Below, in pieces: positions 56,085 through 64,000 of a stretch of DNA of 64,000 nt (position 1 is its first letter; the number at the start of each line of letters is the position of its first letter). Both the position numbers and the translations under genes were made by a program. This stretch comes from an uncultured Ruminiclostridium sp. (GTDB taxonomy: Bacteria; Bacillota; Clostridia; Oscillospirales; Ruminococcaceae), in assembly GCA_947629925.1 (NCBI GenBank), contig CANRFO010000003.1, positions 1-64,000 on the forward strand. The letters run 5' to 3'. The notes beneath the pieces were generated by a model, which was not told the DNA's origin, did not search any database, and saw nothing but the letters and a program-made list of their open reading frames with translations.

Positions 56085-58223
56085 ATGAAAGAGATATTCA
56101 ACAATTATTTTGACAACCGAGAGCTGTCGTGGCTGAAATTCAACGAAAGAGTTCTTGAGGAGGCGCAGGACGAAAGCGTTCCCCTTATGGAAAGGCTCAA
56201 CTTTGTGTCCATTTTTTGCAGCAATATGGACGAATTCTTTATGGTGAGAGCAGGAACGCTTTACGACCAGACGCTGGTAAAAGAGGAAAAAAAGGACAAC
56301 AAGACGGGAATGACCCCCGGCGAACAGCTCCAGAAGGCGGCTCAAAGGGTAAAGGAGCTTATTCCCGGCAAGGAACAGGCGTACAAGGACATCATAAAAA
56401 AGCTGAAGGATCACGGCGTTGAACAGATAAATCCCGACAGGGCAAAGGGCAGTGAGGAGGATAAGCTGTACAACTATTTCACAAAGGAGATACTGCCCCT
56501 GCTGTCCCCTACCGTGGTGGACAAAACTCACCCGCTTCCCTTCCTGAAAAACAAGGAATTGTACGTTGGCGTAAGTTTAAAGCCTAAAAGCGGCGACAAG
56601 CACACTGTGCTTGGGGTAGTGCCTGTTACGGCATCTGAGGTATTTCCCCGCATTTTCTGCGTGCAGGAAGAGGAAAAGCTTCGCTTTCTGCTGATGGAGG
56701 ATCTGATACTGCATTTTGCGGATATGATCTTCCCTAACTTTGAAGTGACGCACCGCACGGTGTTCAGAATAACAAGAAATGCAGACATAGACGCAACCGA
56801 AGCGCTGTTCGATCACGACGTGGACTTCCGTGATATTATGGAGGAGCTTATCAAAAAGCGGAAAAAGCTTGCTCCCATAAGGATCGAAGTGGCGCAGAGA
56901 GATGACCTGCCCGACACGGAAACACTGGCGAAAAAGCTGGGCTTTGAGCTTGGGGAAAGCTTTATTTTCTCCCAGAGCTGTCCGCTGGATTTCGGCTTTG
57001 TGGGAGAACTGAGGGATAAGCTGGAAAGCAAGTCGGAGCTTTTCTTCACACAGCTGACACCGCAGCAGCCTGAAATGCTTATTGAGGGAGAAAAGGTGAT
57101 GAAACAGGCGGAGCAGCATGACGTTCTGCTGTTTTATCCCTATGAGAATTTCCGCTCGTTTATCAGACTGCTGGAGGAGGCGGCGTTTGATCCCACCGTC
57201 GTTTCAATAAAAATAACCCTTTACCGTGTGGCGAGGGACAGCAAGATAGTAAATGCGCTTATACGGGCAGCCGAAAACGGCAAGGACGTTCTGGCTCTGG
57301 TTGAACTGCGTGCAAGATTTGACGAGGAAAATAACATCGGCTGGTCAAAGCGGCTTGCTGAGGCGGGCGTTACCGTTATTTACGGACTGGATTCACTTAA
57401 GGTACATTCAAAGCTGCTGCTGATAACAAGGCGAGTGGGAAATGAGATAAAGTATATTACCCAGGTGGGAACGGGAAACTATAACGAGCGAACATCTAAG
57501 CTGTACACCGACCTTACTCTCATAACTGCCGACAAGGAGTTCGGCGCTGACGCGTCGCTTATCTTCAACAATCTGTCGGTTGGCGTGGCGGTGGAGAGCA
57601 GCTCTACCCTCTGGGTAGCGCCAAACTGCCTTAAATCAAGGGTAGTGGAGATGATAGACAGAGAGATAACCTACGGCGAGGACGGATATATCGGAATAAA
57701 GATGAACTCCCTGACGGATATAGACATCATACAAAAGCTTGTGGAAGCGAGCATGAAGGGAGTTAAGATACAGCTTATCATAAGAGGGATATGCTGTCTT
57801 GTGGCGGGGATACCCGGATATACCGACAATATCACCGTTACATCTATCGTAGGGCGGTTCCTTGAACACAGCAGGATTTATATTTTCGGCAAGGAGGAGC
57901 GCAGGAAGATATACATAAGCTCCGCCGACTTTATGACAAGGAACACAGAGCGGAGAGTTGAGGTCGCCGCTCCCATAAAAGACCCGAAGATACAGCAAAA
58001 GCTGCTGAATATTTTCGACGTTATGCTGAGGGATAACGTCAAGGCCCGCGTTCAGCTCCCCGACGGGACTTATGTCAAGAAAACAAGGGGAGAAGGCGAG
58101 GAGATAATCGACTCGCAGATATATTTCTACAAGCAGGCTTATAAAAATGCAAAGAAAGCTCCCGCAAAAAAGCAGGGCGGATTTTTCGCAAGGCTGAAAG
58201 GAATTTTCGGCGGGAAAAAGTAA
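56085..58223 (+). CDS. ppk1: Polyphosphate kinase
   Basis: Reversibly makes polyphosphate from ATP through an autophosphorylated His. N-terminal FDNRELSWLKFNERVLEEA, head and C1/C2 domains, active His in SLKVHSKLLLI, and SSADFMTRNTERRVEVAAP. I start at ATG 56085, 712 residues; the track's upstream TTG has no better ribosome site. 20 bases before polA. Confidence 0.96.
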   Translation: MKEIFNNYFDNRELSWLKFNERVLEEAQDESVPLMERLNFVSIFCSNMDEFFMVRAGTLYDQTLVKEEKKDNKTGMTPGEQLQKAAQRVKELIPGKEQAYKDIIKKLKDHGVEQINPDRAKGSEEDKLYNYFTKEILPLLSPTVVDKTHPLPFLKNKELYVGVSLKPKSGDKHTVLGVVPVTASEVFPRIFCVQEEEKLRFLLMEDLILHFADMIFPNFEVTHRTVFRITRNADIDATEALFDHDVDFRDIMEELIKKRKKLAPIRIEVAQRDDLPDTETLAKKLGFELGESFIFSQSCPLDFGFVGELRDKLESKSELFFTQLTPQQPEMLIEGEKVMKQAEQHDVLLFYPYENFRSFIRLLEEAAFDPTVVSIKITLYRVARDSKIVNALIRAAENGKDVLALVELRARFDEENNIGWSKRLAEAGVTVIYGLDSLKVHSKLLLITRRVGNEIKYITQVGTGNYNERTSKLYTDLTLITADKEFGADASLIFNNLSVGVAVESSSTLWVAPNCLKSRVVEMIDREITYGEDGYIGIKMNSLTDIDIIQKLVEASMKGVKIQLIIRGICCLVAGIPGYTDNITVTSIVGRFLEHSRIYIFGKEERRKIYISSADFMTRNTERRVEVAAPIKDPKIQQKLLNIFDVMLRDNVKARVQLPDGTYVKKTRGEGEEIIDSQIYFYKQAYKNAKKAPAKKQGGFFARLKGIFGGKK

Positions 58224-58244
58224 CTTTTCCGAAAGGAACATTCT

Positions 58245-60761
58245 ATGAATATTCTCATAATCGACGGCAACAGCATAGTGAACAGAGCGTTTTACGGGAT
58301 ACACGCCCTTTCCAACAAAAAAGGGGTATTTACCAACGCTATAACAGGCTTTTTCAACATTCTCCTGAAGCTTGAAAACAACTTTAAGCCCGACTGTGTG
58401 GCGGTGGCGTTTGATATGAAGGCACCCACCTTCCGCCATCAGATGTACAAGGACTACAAGGGAACAAGAAAGCCTATGCCCGAGGAGCTTGCTATGCAGA
58501 TACCTTATGTAAAAAAGCTGCTGAAGGCTATGGGGATAGTTATTGTGGAAAAAGAGGGCTGGGAAGCCGACGATATTTTAGGCACGATATCTCACGGGGC
58601 TGAGCTTGCGGGTCACACCGCCGTTATCGCAACGGGGGACAGGGACAGCTTTCAGCTCGTCACCGACAAGGTGACGGTGAACCTTGCGGGAAACAAGGAG
58701 GACACTCTTTACACTCCCGAAAAAATACGGGAGGTCTACGGCGTTGAGCCGAAGCAGATGATAGAAGTTAAAGCGCTTATGGGGGATTCCAGCGACAATA
58801 TCCCCGGAGTAAAGGGCGTAGGTGAAAAGACGGCGCTGGATCTGATACAGAAATATTCTACCATAAGTAATATTTATGATAATCTTGACGATCTGACAAT
58901 TTCCGACAGCCTTCGCAGAAAGCTTGCGGCCGACAAGGAAAACTGCTTTTTAAGCCGCGAGCTGGGCACTATTTCCCTGTCCGCGCCTGTTTCTACGGAA
59001 ATTTCCGACTACGCTCCCGCAGAAAGGGACGAAAGCGCCATCGCAATAATATTGACAGAACTGGAAATGTTCACGCTTTTAAAGAAGCTGAATGTATCCA
59101 CCAATGCCATGCAGCAAGCAAGAGAAGCGGCGTATACAAAAGCCGCTCTTGAGAACGGAGGAAATGCCGCAGATGAAACGCTCCCTGACAAAAACGCCGC
59201 AGACGTTATACTGAAAGACGGCGGCGTAACGGTGTGCAGGGACGGAAAGCTTGAACTGCCAGACGAAAAGGCGGCGGCGGAATTTCTGAAAAGCGACGCT
59301 CCCAAAAGGACCTTCGATCTGAAAGCGCTTTACAGCTACGCTATGGAAAGAAATTCCGATGTAAAAAACGTGACCTTTGATATAACCCTCGCGGCTTATC
59401 TGCTGAAGGTGAACTCCAGCGATTACAGTCTTGAACGGCTTTGCGCGGAGTACGACGTTCCTGCCGCAGTAAACGACTTACAGCTCCCCGAATGTCTTTA
59501 CAGCCTGAGCGGAAAGCTTATGAACAGAATTGCCGCGGAAAAGCTGGGAGATATTCTTGAAAAGATAGAAATGCCGCTTGCAAAGGTTTTGGCGGCTATG
59601 GAAAAAGACGGCGTTCTGCTTGATATGGACGGGATCGACCGTTTCGGAGAACAGCTTGAAAATAAGATAAACGATACCGAGCAAAAGATCTACGAAATGG
59701 CAGGAGAAAGGTTCAATATCAGCTCTCCAAAGCAGCTTGGCTCAATACTTTTCGATAAGCTCATGCTCCCTCCGGGAAAGAAAAATCATCGCGGCTATTC
59801 CACAAATGCGGACGTGCTGGAGGAGCTTCGTGACAAGCACCCGATAATCAACCTTATCACCGATTACAGAGCTTATACAAAGCTGTATTCCACCTATGTA
59901 AATGGGCTTAAAGCGGCGGTCTGTGAGGACGGACGCGTGCGCTCCACCTTCAAGCAGACTGAAACAAGAACAGGACGTATCAGCAGCGCAGAGCCGAATA
60001 TACAGAATATCCCCGTGCGGACAGAGCTTGGACGGAACATGAGAAAGTTTTTCACTGCGAAAGAGGGCTGTCTGCTGGTGGACGCCGACTATTCGCAGAT
60101 CGAGCTGAGAGTTCTGGCGCACCTTGCAGGAGACAGGCTTATGCAGCAGTCCTTCATAAACGGTGACGATATTCACACGATGACCGCCTCGCAGGTATTC
60201 AATCAGCCGATAGAGTGGGTGACTCCCGAACTTCGTTCAAGGGCGAAAGCGGTGAATTTCGGCATAGTTTACGGAATTGGCGCGTTTTCACTGTCCAAGG
60301 ATATAAACGTTTCAGTCGCCGAAGCAAAAAGATATATCGAAGCTTATCTCAGCAAATACAGCGGCGTTGACGGATTTATGAAAAAGACGGTGGCGGACGC
60401 TGAAAAAAATCTTTACGTTGAAACGCTTTTCGGAAGAAAAAGATATATTCCCGAAATAAGAGCGTCAAACAAGGTAGTTCAGGCGGCGGCAAAGCGTATC
60501 GCCATGAACACGCCTATTCAGGGGACGGCGGCGGATATAATCAAGCTGGCAATGATAAAGGTGTTTGACCGTCTGGAAAAGGAAAAGCTCCCCGCAAGGC
60601 TTATACTTCAGGTCCACGACGAGCTTATCGTGGAGGCGGAGGAAAGCTGCGCAGAGCAGGTGGCTAAGCTGCTTAAAGAGGAAATGGAAAGCTGCATAAA
60701 ACTGGACGTGCCGCTTATTGCGGATGTGAAGATCGGAAAAACGTGGTTTGATACGCACTGA
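58245..60761 (+). CDS. polA: DNA polymerase I
   Basis: 838 residues. 5' nuclease domain (~1-290: LIIDGNSIVNRAFYG, EADDILGT, GDRDSFQL), a 3'-5' exonuclease-like region without the catalytic Asp/Glu pattern (so no proofreading expected), and the polymerase domain with motif A DADYSQIELRVLAHLAGD, motif B RSRAKAVNFGIVYGI and motif C QVHDELIVEA. Start behind TTCCGAAAGGAACATT. Confidence 0.97.
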   Translation: MNILIIDGNSIVNRAFYGIHALSNKKGVFTNAITGFFNILLKLENNFKPDCVAVAFDMKAPTFRHQMYKDYKGTRKPMPEELAMQIPYVKKLLKAMGIVIVEKEGWEADDILGTISHGAELAGHTAVIATGDRDSFQLVTDKVTVNLAGNKEDTLYTPEKIREVYGVEPKQMIEVKALMGDSSDNIPGVKGVGEKTALDLIQKYSTISNIYDNLDDLTISDSLRRKLAADKENCFLSRELGTISLSAPVSTEISDYAPAERDESAIAIILTELEMFTLLKKLNVSTNAMQQAREAAYTKAALENGGNAADETLPDKNAADVILKDGGVTVCRDGKLELPDEKAAAEFLKSDAPKRTFDLKALYSYAMERNSDVKNVTFDITLAAYLLKVNSSDYSLERLCAEYDVPAAVNDLQLPECLYSLSGKLMNRIAAEKLGDILEKIEMPLAKVLAAMEKDGVLLDMDGIDRFGEQLENKINDTEQKIYEMAGERFNISSPKQLGSILFDKLMLPPGKKNHRGYSTNADVLEELRDKHPIINLITDYRAYTKLYSTYVNGLKAAVCEDGRVRSTFKQTETRTGRISSAEPNIQNIPVRTELGRNMRKFFTAKEGCLLVDADYSQIELRVLAHLAGDRLMQQSFINGDDIHTMTASQVFNQPIEWVTPELRSRAKAVNFGIVYGIGAFSLSKDINVSVAEAKRYIEAYLSKYSGVDGFMKKTVADAEKNLYVETLFGRKRYIPEIRASNKVVQAAAKRIAMNTPIQGTAADIIKLAMIKVFDRLEKEKLPARLILQVHDELIVEAEESCAEQVAKLLKEEMESCIKLDVPLIADVKIGKTWFDTH

Positions 60762-60835
60762 GAAATGAATTTTGCGGAGGTAAATTCAGCCGCTCACATA
60801 AAATACAAGAATTTGCCGCCTGAAAAGGAGAGAAA

Positions 60836-61246
60836 ATGAAAAACGTACTTATAGTCTGCACCTCCAACAAAACAAGAAGTCCTATGGCTATGGAGATCGC
60901 AAACAGCATAGCGGAGAAAAGAAATGCTCCCTACTGCTTTAAAAGCGCAGGGATAGCCGCTATCGGAAATCACGTTGACGACAACGTGACGGCGGTTTTG
61001 GAGGAGATAGGGATAAAAACTGAATATGTTCCCACCAATATAACCGAATACGACATAGACAGCTTTGACGCCATACACGTTATGACGCAGCGGCAGAAGA
61101 TAACTCTTTGCTCCTTCTACAATGATAAGGACATTGAAAATAAAATAACCGTTCTGGGAGTTTCCGACCCGTATTACGGCGGCATTGACGCTTACCGCAA
61201 ATGCAGAGACAAGCTCGTTGAATTTTACGAGATGTATATCGTATAA
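60836..61246 (+). CDS. Low-molecular-weight protein tyrosine phosphatase-like
   Basis: 136 residues. The P-loop CTSNKTRS (Cys8, Arg14) fits C(X)5R. The general acid is Asp111 in VSDPYYGG. The family removes phosphate from protein tyrosine or arginine. AAAAGGAGAGAAA precedes the start. Its last base overlaps the rimI start. Confidence 0.88.
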   Translation: MKNVLIVCTSNKTRSPMAMEIANSIAEKRNAPYCFKSAGIAAIGNHVDDNVTAVLEEIGIKTEYVPTNITEYDIDSFDAIHVMTQRQKITLCSFYNDKDIENKITVLGVSDPYYGGIDAYRKCRDKLVEFYEMYIV

Positions 61247-61659
61247 TGAATAACGGGGATATAATCGCACGCCTTGAACAAGAATGTTTTTCGGACTGCT
61301 GGAGCGAAAGCTCCGTCAAGGGGACGCTGGAGCGCGGCGACGCGATATACGGCATAGAGTATGAGGAAAGCGTTCCCGTGGGATATTTTATCGGAGCGGA
61401 AAATCTGGGAGAAGCCGAGCTGTACAGGATAGCGGTAATTCCCGAAAAGCGGGGAAAAGGGTTCGGAAAGCGGCTTATGGAGCGTTTTTTTGAAAGCTGT
61501 CCAAAAGACACGAAACGGTTTTTTCTTGAGGTGAGAGCGGGAAATACTGCCGCTTTGGGTCTTTATGAAAGGTTCGGATTTAAAAGGATATATGTGAGGA
61601 AGGGTTATTACGGCGACGAGGACGGGGTGGTTATGGAGAGGGGCAGCTCTCTGAATTAA
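61246..61659 (+). CDS. rimI: GNAT N-acetyltransferase, RimI-type
   Basis: 137-residue GNAT with the acetyl-CoA motif VIPEKRGKGFGKRLMERFF and EVRAGNTAALGLYERFGF, the usual RimI pattern (S18 alanine N-acetylation). TAATG overlaps the phosphatase stop. Usual neighbours tsaB and tsaD are absent, so the exact substrate is likely rather than sure. Confidence 0.85.
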   Translation: MNNGDIIARLEQECFSDCWSESSVKGTLERGDAIYGIEYEESVPVGYFIGAENLGEAELYRIAVIPEKRGKGFGKRLMERFFESCPKDTKRFFLEVRAGNTAALGLYERFGFKRIYVRKGYYGDEDGVVMERGSSLN

Positions 61660-61671
61660 ATTACACACATT

Positions 61672-61705
61672 AAAAAAGCAGACGAAAAATTTCGTCTGCT
61701 TTTAT
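61672..61705. terminator. Bidirectional terminator between rimI and GH94
   Basis: AAAGCAGACGAAA, AA, TTTCGTCTGCTTTTAT: a 13-bp stem. Confidence 0.92.
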
Positions 61706-61720
61706 ATTTATAATATTTTA

Positions 61721-64000
61721 TCAGCCCAAAACTACCTCAACGGTATGCTCGCCTGCGCCCATATCGGGGATTACGGTGCCGTCAACTGCCTTGCCGTCAA
61801 CGGTCAGGCTCTTAACGCCCTTGCTGATGTGAGCGGGGTTCTTGACGGAGATGTTGTAAACTCCGCCTCTGAACTGTCTTGACGCGGTGAAGCCGTCCCA
61901 TTCGGCGGGAATGGAGGGGTTTATCTCCAAGCCGTCGTAATCGGGCTTGATACCGAGAATATACTGTGATACTGCAACGAAGTTCCACGCCGCAGTACCT
62001 GTCAGCCAGCTGTTCTTCGCCTCACCGAATCTGGGAGCGTCCTTGCCTGCTATCATCTGAGCGTATACATAAGGCTCAGTGCGGTGCAGGTCGGAAATTT
62101 CCTCGTTGTAGGCGGGAGCTATCTTTGAATAATACTCAAACGCCTTGTCGCCGTGTCCAACAAATGCCTCGGCGCAGATTATCCACGCGTTGTTGTGGCA
62201 GAAGATACCTGCGTTCTCCTTGTATCCGGGGGGATAGGTGGAGATCTCGCCGTACTCGATGTAGTAGTGAGTGAAGGCGGGGTTGTTCAGTACAAGACCG
62301 TGCTTGCTGTTCAGGTATTTGTCAACGCTTTCAAGGGTCTTGATGTCGGCGCCCTGCTCCTTGCCTATTCCTGCCATTACGCAGAAGCCCTGGGGCTCAA
62401 TGAATATCTTGCCCTCTTCGTTTTCGTGAGAGCCGACTTTTCTTCCCAAATCGTCGTATGCGCGCAGGAACCATTCGCCGTCATAGCCGTATTCAAGGGT
62501 AGCCTTTGCCATTTTGTCGATCTCCGCCTGAGCCTTGTCAGCCTCGGCGTTGTCGCCCTTTATGCGGCACATTTTAACGTATTCGGGTCCGATAAAGCAG
62601 AACATACCCGCTATCATAACCGATTCTGCGGTAAGGCTGTAACCGATGTCGCCGTATTTGGGGGAGGTGTAGGTCTGGAAGGACTGACCCGGCTTGTCGG
62701 AGAAGCAGCTCAGGTTCAGGCAGTCGTTCCAGTCGGCTCTGCCGCTGAGAGGAAGTCCATGAGGTCCTACCTTGTTGCATACATGGTAGAACGCACGTTT
62801 CATATGGTCAAGCATTGTGTCGGCAAGCTCGTCCTTGTTCTCGTAAGGAACCTTTTCGTCAAGTATGGAAACGTCGCCTGTTTCCTTGATGTAAGCGGCT
62901 ACTGCTAAAATCATCCACAGCGGGTCGTCGTTGAAGTTGGAGCCGAGCTCGTGGTTGCCCATTTTGGTGAGGGGCTGATACTGGTGATAAGCGCCGCCGT
63001 CCTCCAGCATTGTCGCCGCAAGGTCGATAAGTCTTTCCCTTGCTCTTGCGGGTATCTGATGAACAAAGCCAAGCAGATCCTGGTTGCTGTCACGGAAGCC
63101 CATTCCTCTGCCGATACCGCTTTCAAAGTAGGAGGCGGAACGGCTCATATTGAATGTTACCATACACTGATACTGATTCCAGATGTTTACCATTCTGTTC
63201 AGCTTTTCGTCGGGGGAATTTACGCTGTACTGGCGCAGTACGTTGTTCCAGTATTCTTTAAGTCCGTCAAACAGCTTTTCAGCTTTTTCAACGGTGTCGC
63301 AAAGAGCGATCATCTCTTTTGCCTTTTTCTTGTTCACTATGTTCTTCTTGCTGTTTGCGGTGGTGATTATCGTATCGCTGTCGGTAAGGTCGGGAGCGAA
63401 TTTTTCCTCAACGGGATTTTCAACGTAGCCCAGAAGGAATATCAGTTCCTTGCTTTCGCCTGCTTTAAGCTCGATTTCAAGATAATGGGAGGCTATGGGC
63501 GACCAGCCGTCTGCAACGGAGTTTGACGCCTTGCCGTTTTCAACTACCTGAGGCTCGCCAAAGCCGTTGTAAAGTCCTAAAAAGCTCTCTCTGTCGGTGT
63601 CAAAGCCCTGAATGGGAGCGTTTACGCTGTAAAATGCATAGTGGTCGCGGCGCTCTTTGTACTCGGTCTTGTGGTAGATAACGCTGCCGTCTATCTCCAC
63701 TTCGCCTGTGTTGAAGTTGCGCTGGAAGTTGGTGGTGTCGTCGTTTGCGTCCCACAGGCACCATTCAAGAAAGCTCCAGAGCTTCAGGCTCTTGGAGGAA
63801 TTGCTGTTGTTGGTGAGGGTAAGTCTTTGAACCTCGCCGTTAAAGCCCACGGGAACGAAGAACTTGACTTCGGCTTTTACGCCGTTCTTTTCGCCGCTGA
63901 TGACGGTGTAGCCCATACCGTGACGGCAGGAATAGCTGTCAAGCGGGGTCTTTACAGGCGACCAGCCGGGATTCCATACGGTGTCGCCGTCCTTGATGTA
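61721..64000 (-). CDS. Cellobiose phosphorylase (GH94), 5' end cut by window
   Basis: Phosphorolyses cellobiose to glucose-1-phosphate and glucose in the cytosol, saving ATP. The track begins at an internal Met (63916); the frame stays open to the window edge ([18 protein letters not shown]), so at least 759 residues are present and about 50 are missing compared with the ~811-residue family. The catalytic Asp is in [13 protein letters not shown]. Other family stretches: [44 protein letters not shown]. No signal peptide visible. Could be a cellodextrin phosphorylase, but the match is best to cellobiose type. Confidence 0.94.
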   Translation of the reverse strand, partial: YIKDGDTVWNPGWSPVKTPLDSYSCRHGMGYTVISGEKNGVKAEVKFFVPVGFNGEVQRLTLTNNSNSSKSLKLWSFLEWCLWDANDDTTNFQRNFNTGEVEIDGSVIYHKTEYKERRDHYAFYSVNAPIQGFDTDRESFLGLYNGFGEPQVVENGKASNSVADGWSPIASHYLEIELKAGESKELIFLLGYVENPVEEKFAPDLTDSDTIITTANSKKNIVNKKKAKEMIALCDTVEKAEKLFDGLKEYWNNVLRQYSVNSPDEKLNRMVNIWNQYQCMVTFNMSRSASYFESGIGRGMGFRDSNQDLLGFVHQIPARARERLIDLAATMLEDGGAYHQYQPLTKMGNHELGSNFNDDPLWMILAVAAYIKETGDVSILDEKVPYENKDELADTMLDHMKRAFYHVCNKVGPHGLPLSGRADWNDCLNLSCFSDKPGQSFQTYTSPKYGDIGYSLTAESVMIAGMFCFIGPEYVKMCRIKGDNAEADKAQAEIDKMAKATLEYGYDGEWFLRAYDDLGRKVGSHENEEGKIFIEPQGFCVMAGIGKEQGADIKTLESVDKYLNSKHGLVLNNPAFTHYYIEYGEISTYPPGYKENAGIFCHNNAWIICAEAFVGHGDKAFEYYSKIAPAYNEEISDLHRTEPYVYAQMIAGKDAPRFGEAKNSWLTGTAAWNFVAVSQYILGIKPDYDGLEINPSIPAEWDGFTASRQFRGGVYNISVKNPAHISKGVKSLTVDGKAVDGTVIPDMGAGEHTVEVVLG

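Overview
The window looks like chromosome from a low-to-mid GC anaerobic Firmicute close to Ruminococcus (Oscillospiraceae). The evidence is a GH94 cellobiose phosphorylase, a lipoprotein GH74 xyloglucanase, a type I dockerin inside a giant subtilase, a [4Fe-4S]-type PurF, rubredoxin, Gram-positive secG-rnr and ylxM-ffh-rpsP-khpA gene orders, and many sigma-A promoters with 17-base spacers. This placement is inference; no rRNA or tRNA gene was seen.

Layout. 0.1-6 kb: ECF sigma factor fused to an uncharacterised domain, a DUF4353-type secreted lipoprotein and a GH74 lipoprotein. 6.2-14.5 kb: a six-gene operon holding two successive MoxR-DUF58-membrane protein sets, one with a transglutaminase. 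14.5-17 kb: nadA and an MBOAT acyltransferase. 17-19.7 kb: an AT-rich island of very small genes, with a ribbon-helix-helix-like protein, a predicted antisense RNA and a 270-bp tandem array of three paralogous acidic proteins. 19.8-21.4 kb: galM and a small membrane protein. 21.6-29.1 kb: a roughly 2,485-residue surface subtilase whose signal peptide is out of frame at a run of seven G. 29.6-33 kb: CorC/HlyC-like protein, GtrA, HD phosphohydrolase, VanZ. 33-35.6 kb: ylxM-ffh-rpsP-khpA-rubredoxin. 35.7-36.6 kb: a nucleotidyltransferase and a GrpB remnant. 36.7-39.3 kb: secG-rnr.

39.4-49.3 kb is a purine operon read leftward: leader peptide and attenuator, then purE-C-F-M-N, an unrelated lipoprotein, a PurO-type IMP cyclohydrolase, a stand-alone AICAR transformylase, a YjbR protein and purD. 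It lacks purB, purL, purQ and purS in this window. 49.3-53.3 kb is a sugar ABC transporter (binding lipoprotein and two permeases) with operator-like palindromes upstream and no ATPase. 53.3-61.7 kb: DUF4358 lipoprotein, pyrG with a structured leader, ppk1, polA, a low-molecular-weight phosphatase and rimI. From 61.7 kb to the window edge is cellobiose phosphorylase, 5' end missing.

Together the carbohydrate genes fit plant-polysaccharide use: GH74 cuts xyloglucan, the ABC importer takes up an oligosaccharide or sugar, GH94 phosphorolyses cellobiose and GalM interconverts sugar anomers. The most striking unexplained features are the G7 frameshift in the protease signal sequence, the ECF promoter that overlaps the annotated sigma start codon, the tandem small-gene array with a nearby antisense RNA, and the purE leader with peptide and terminator.
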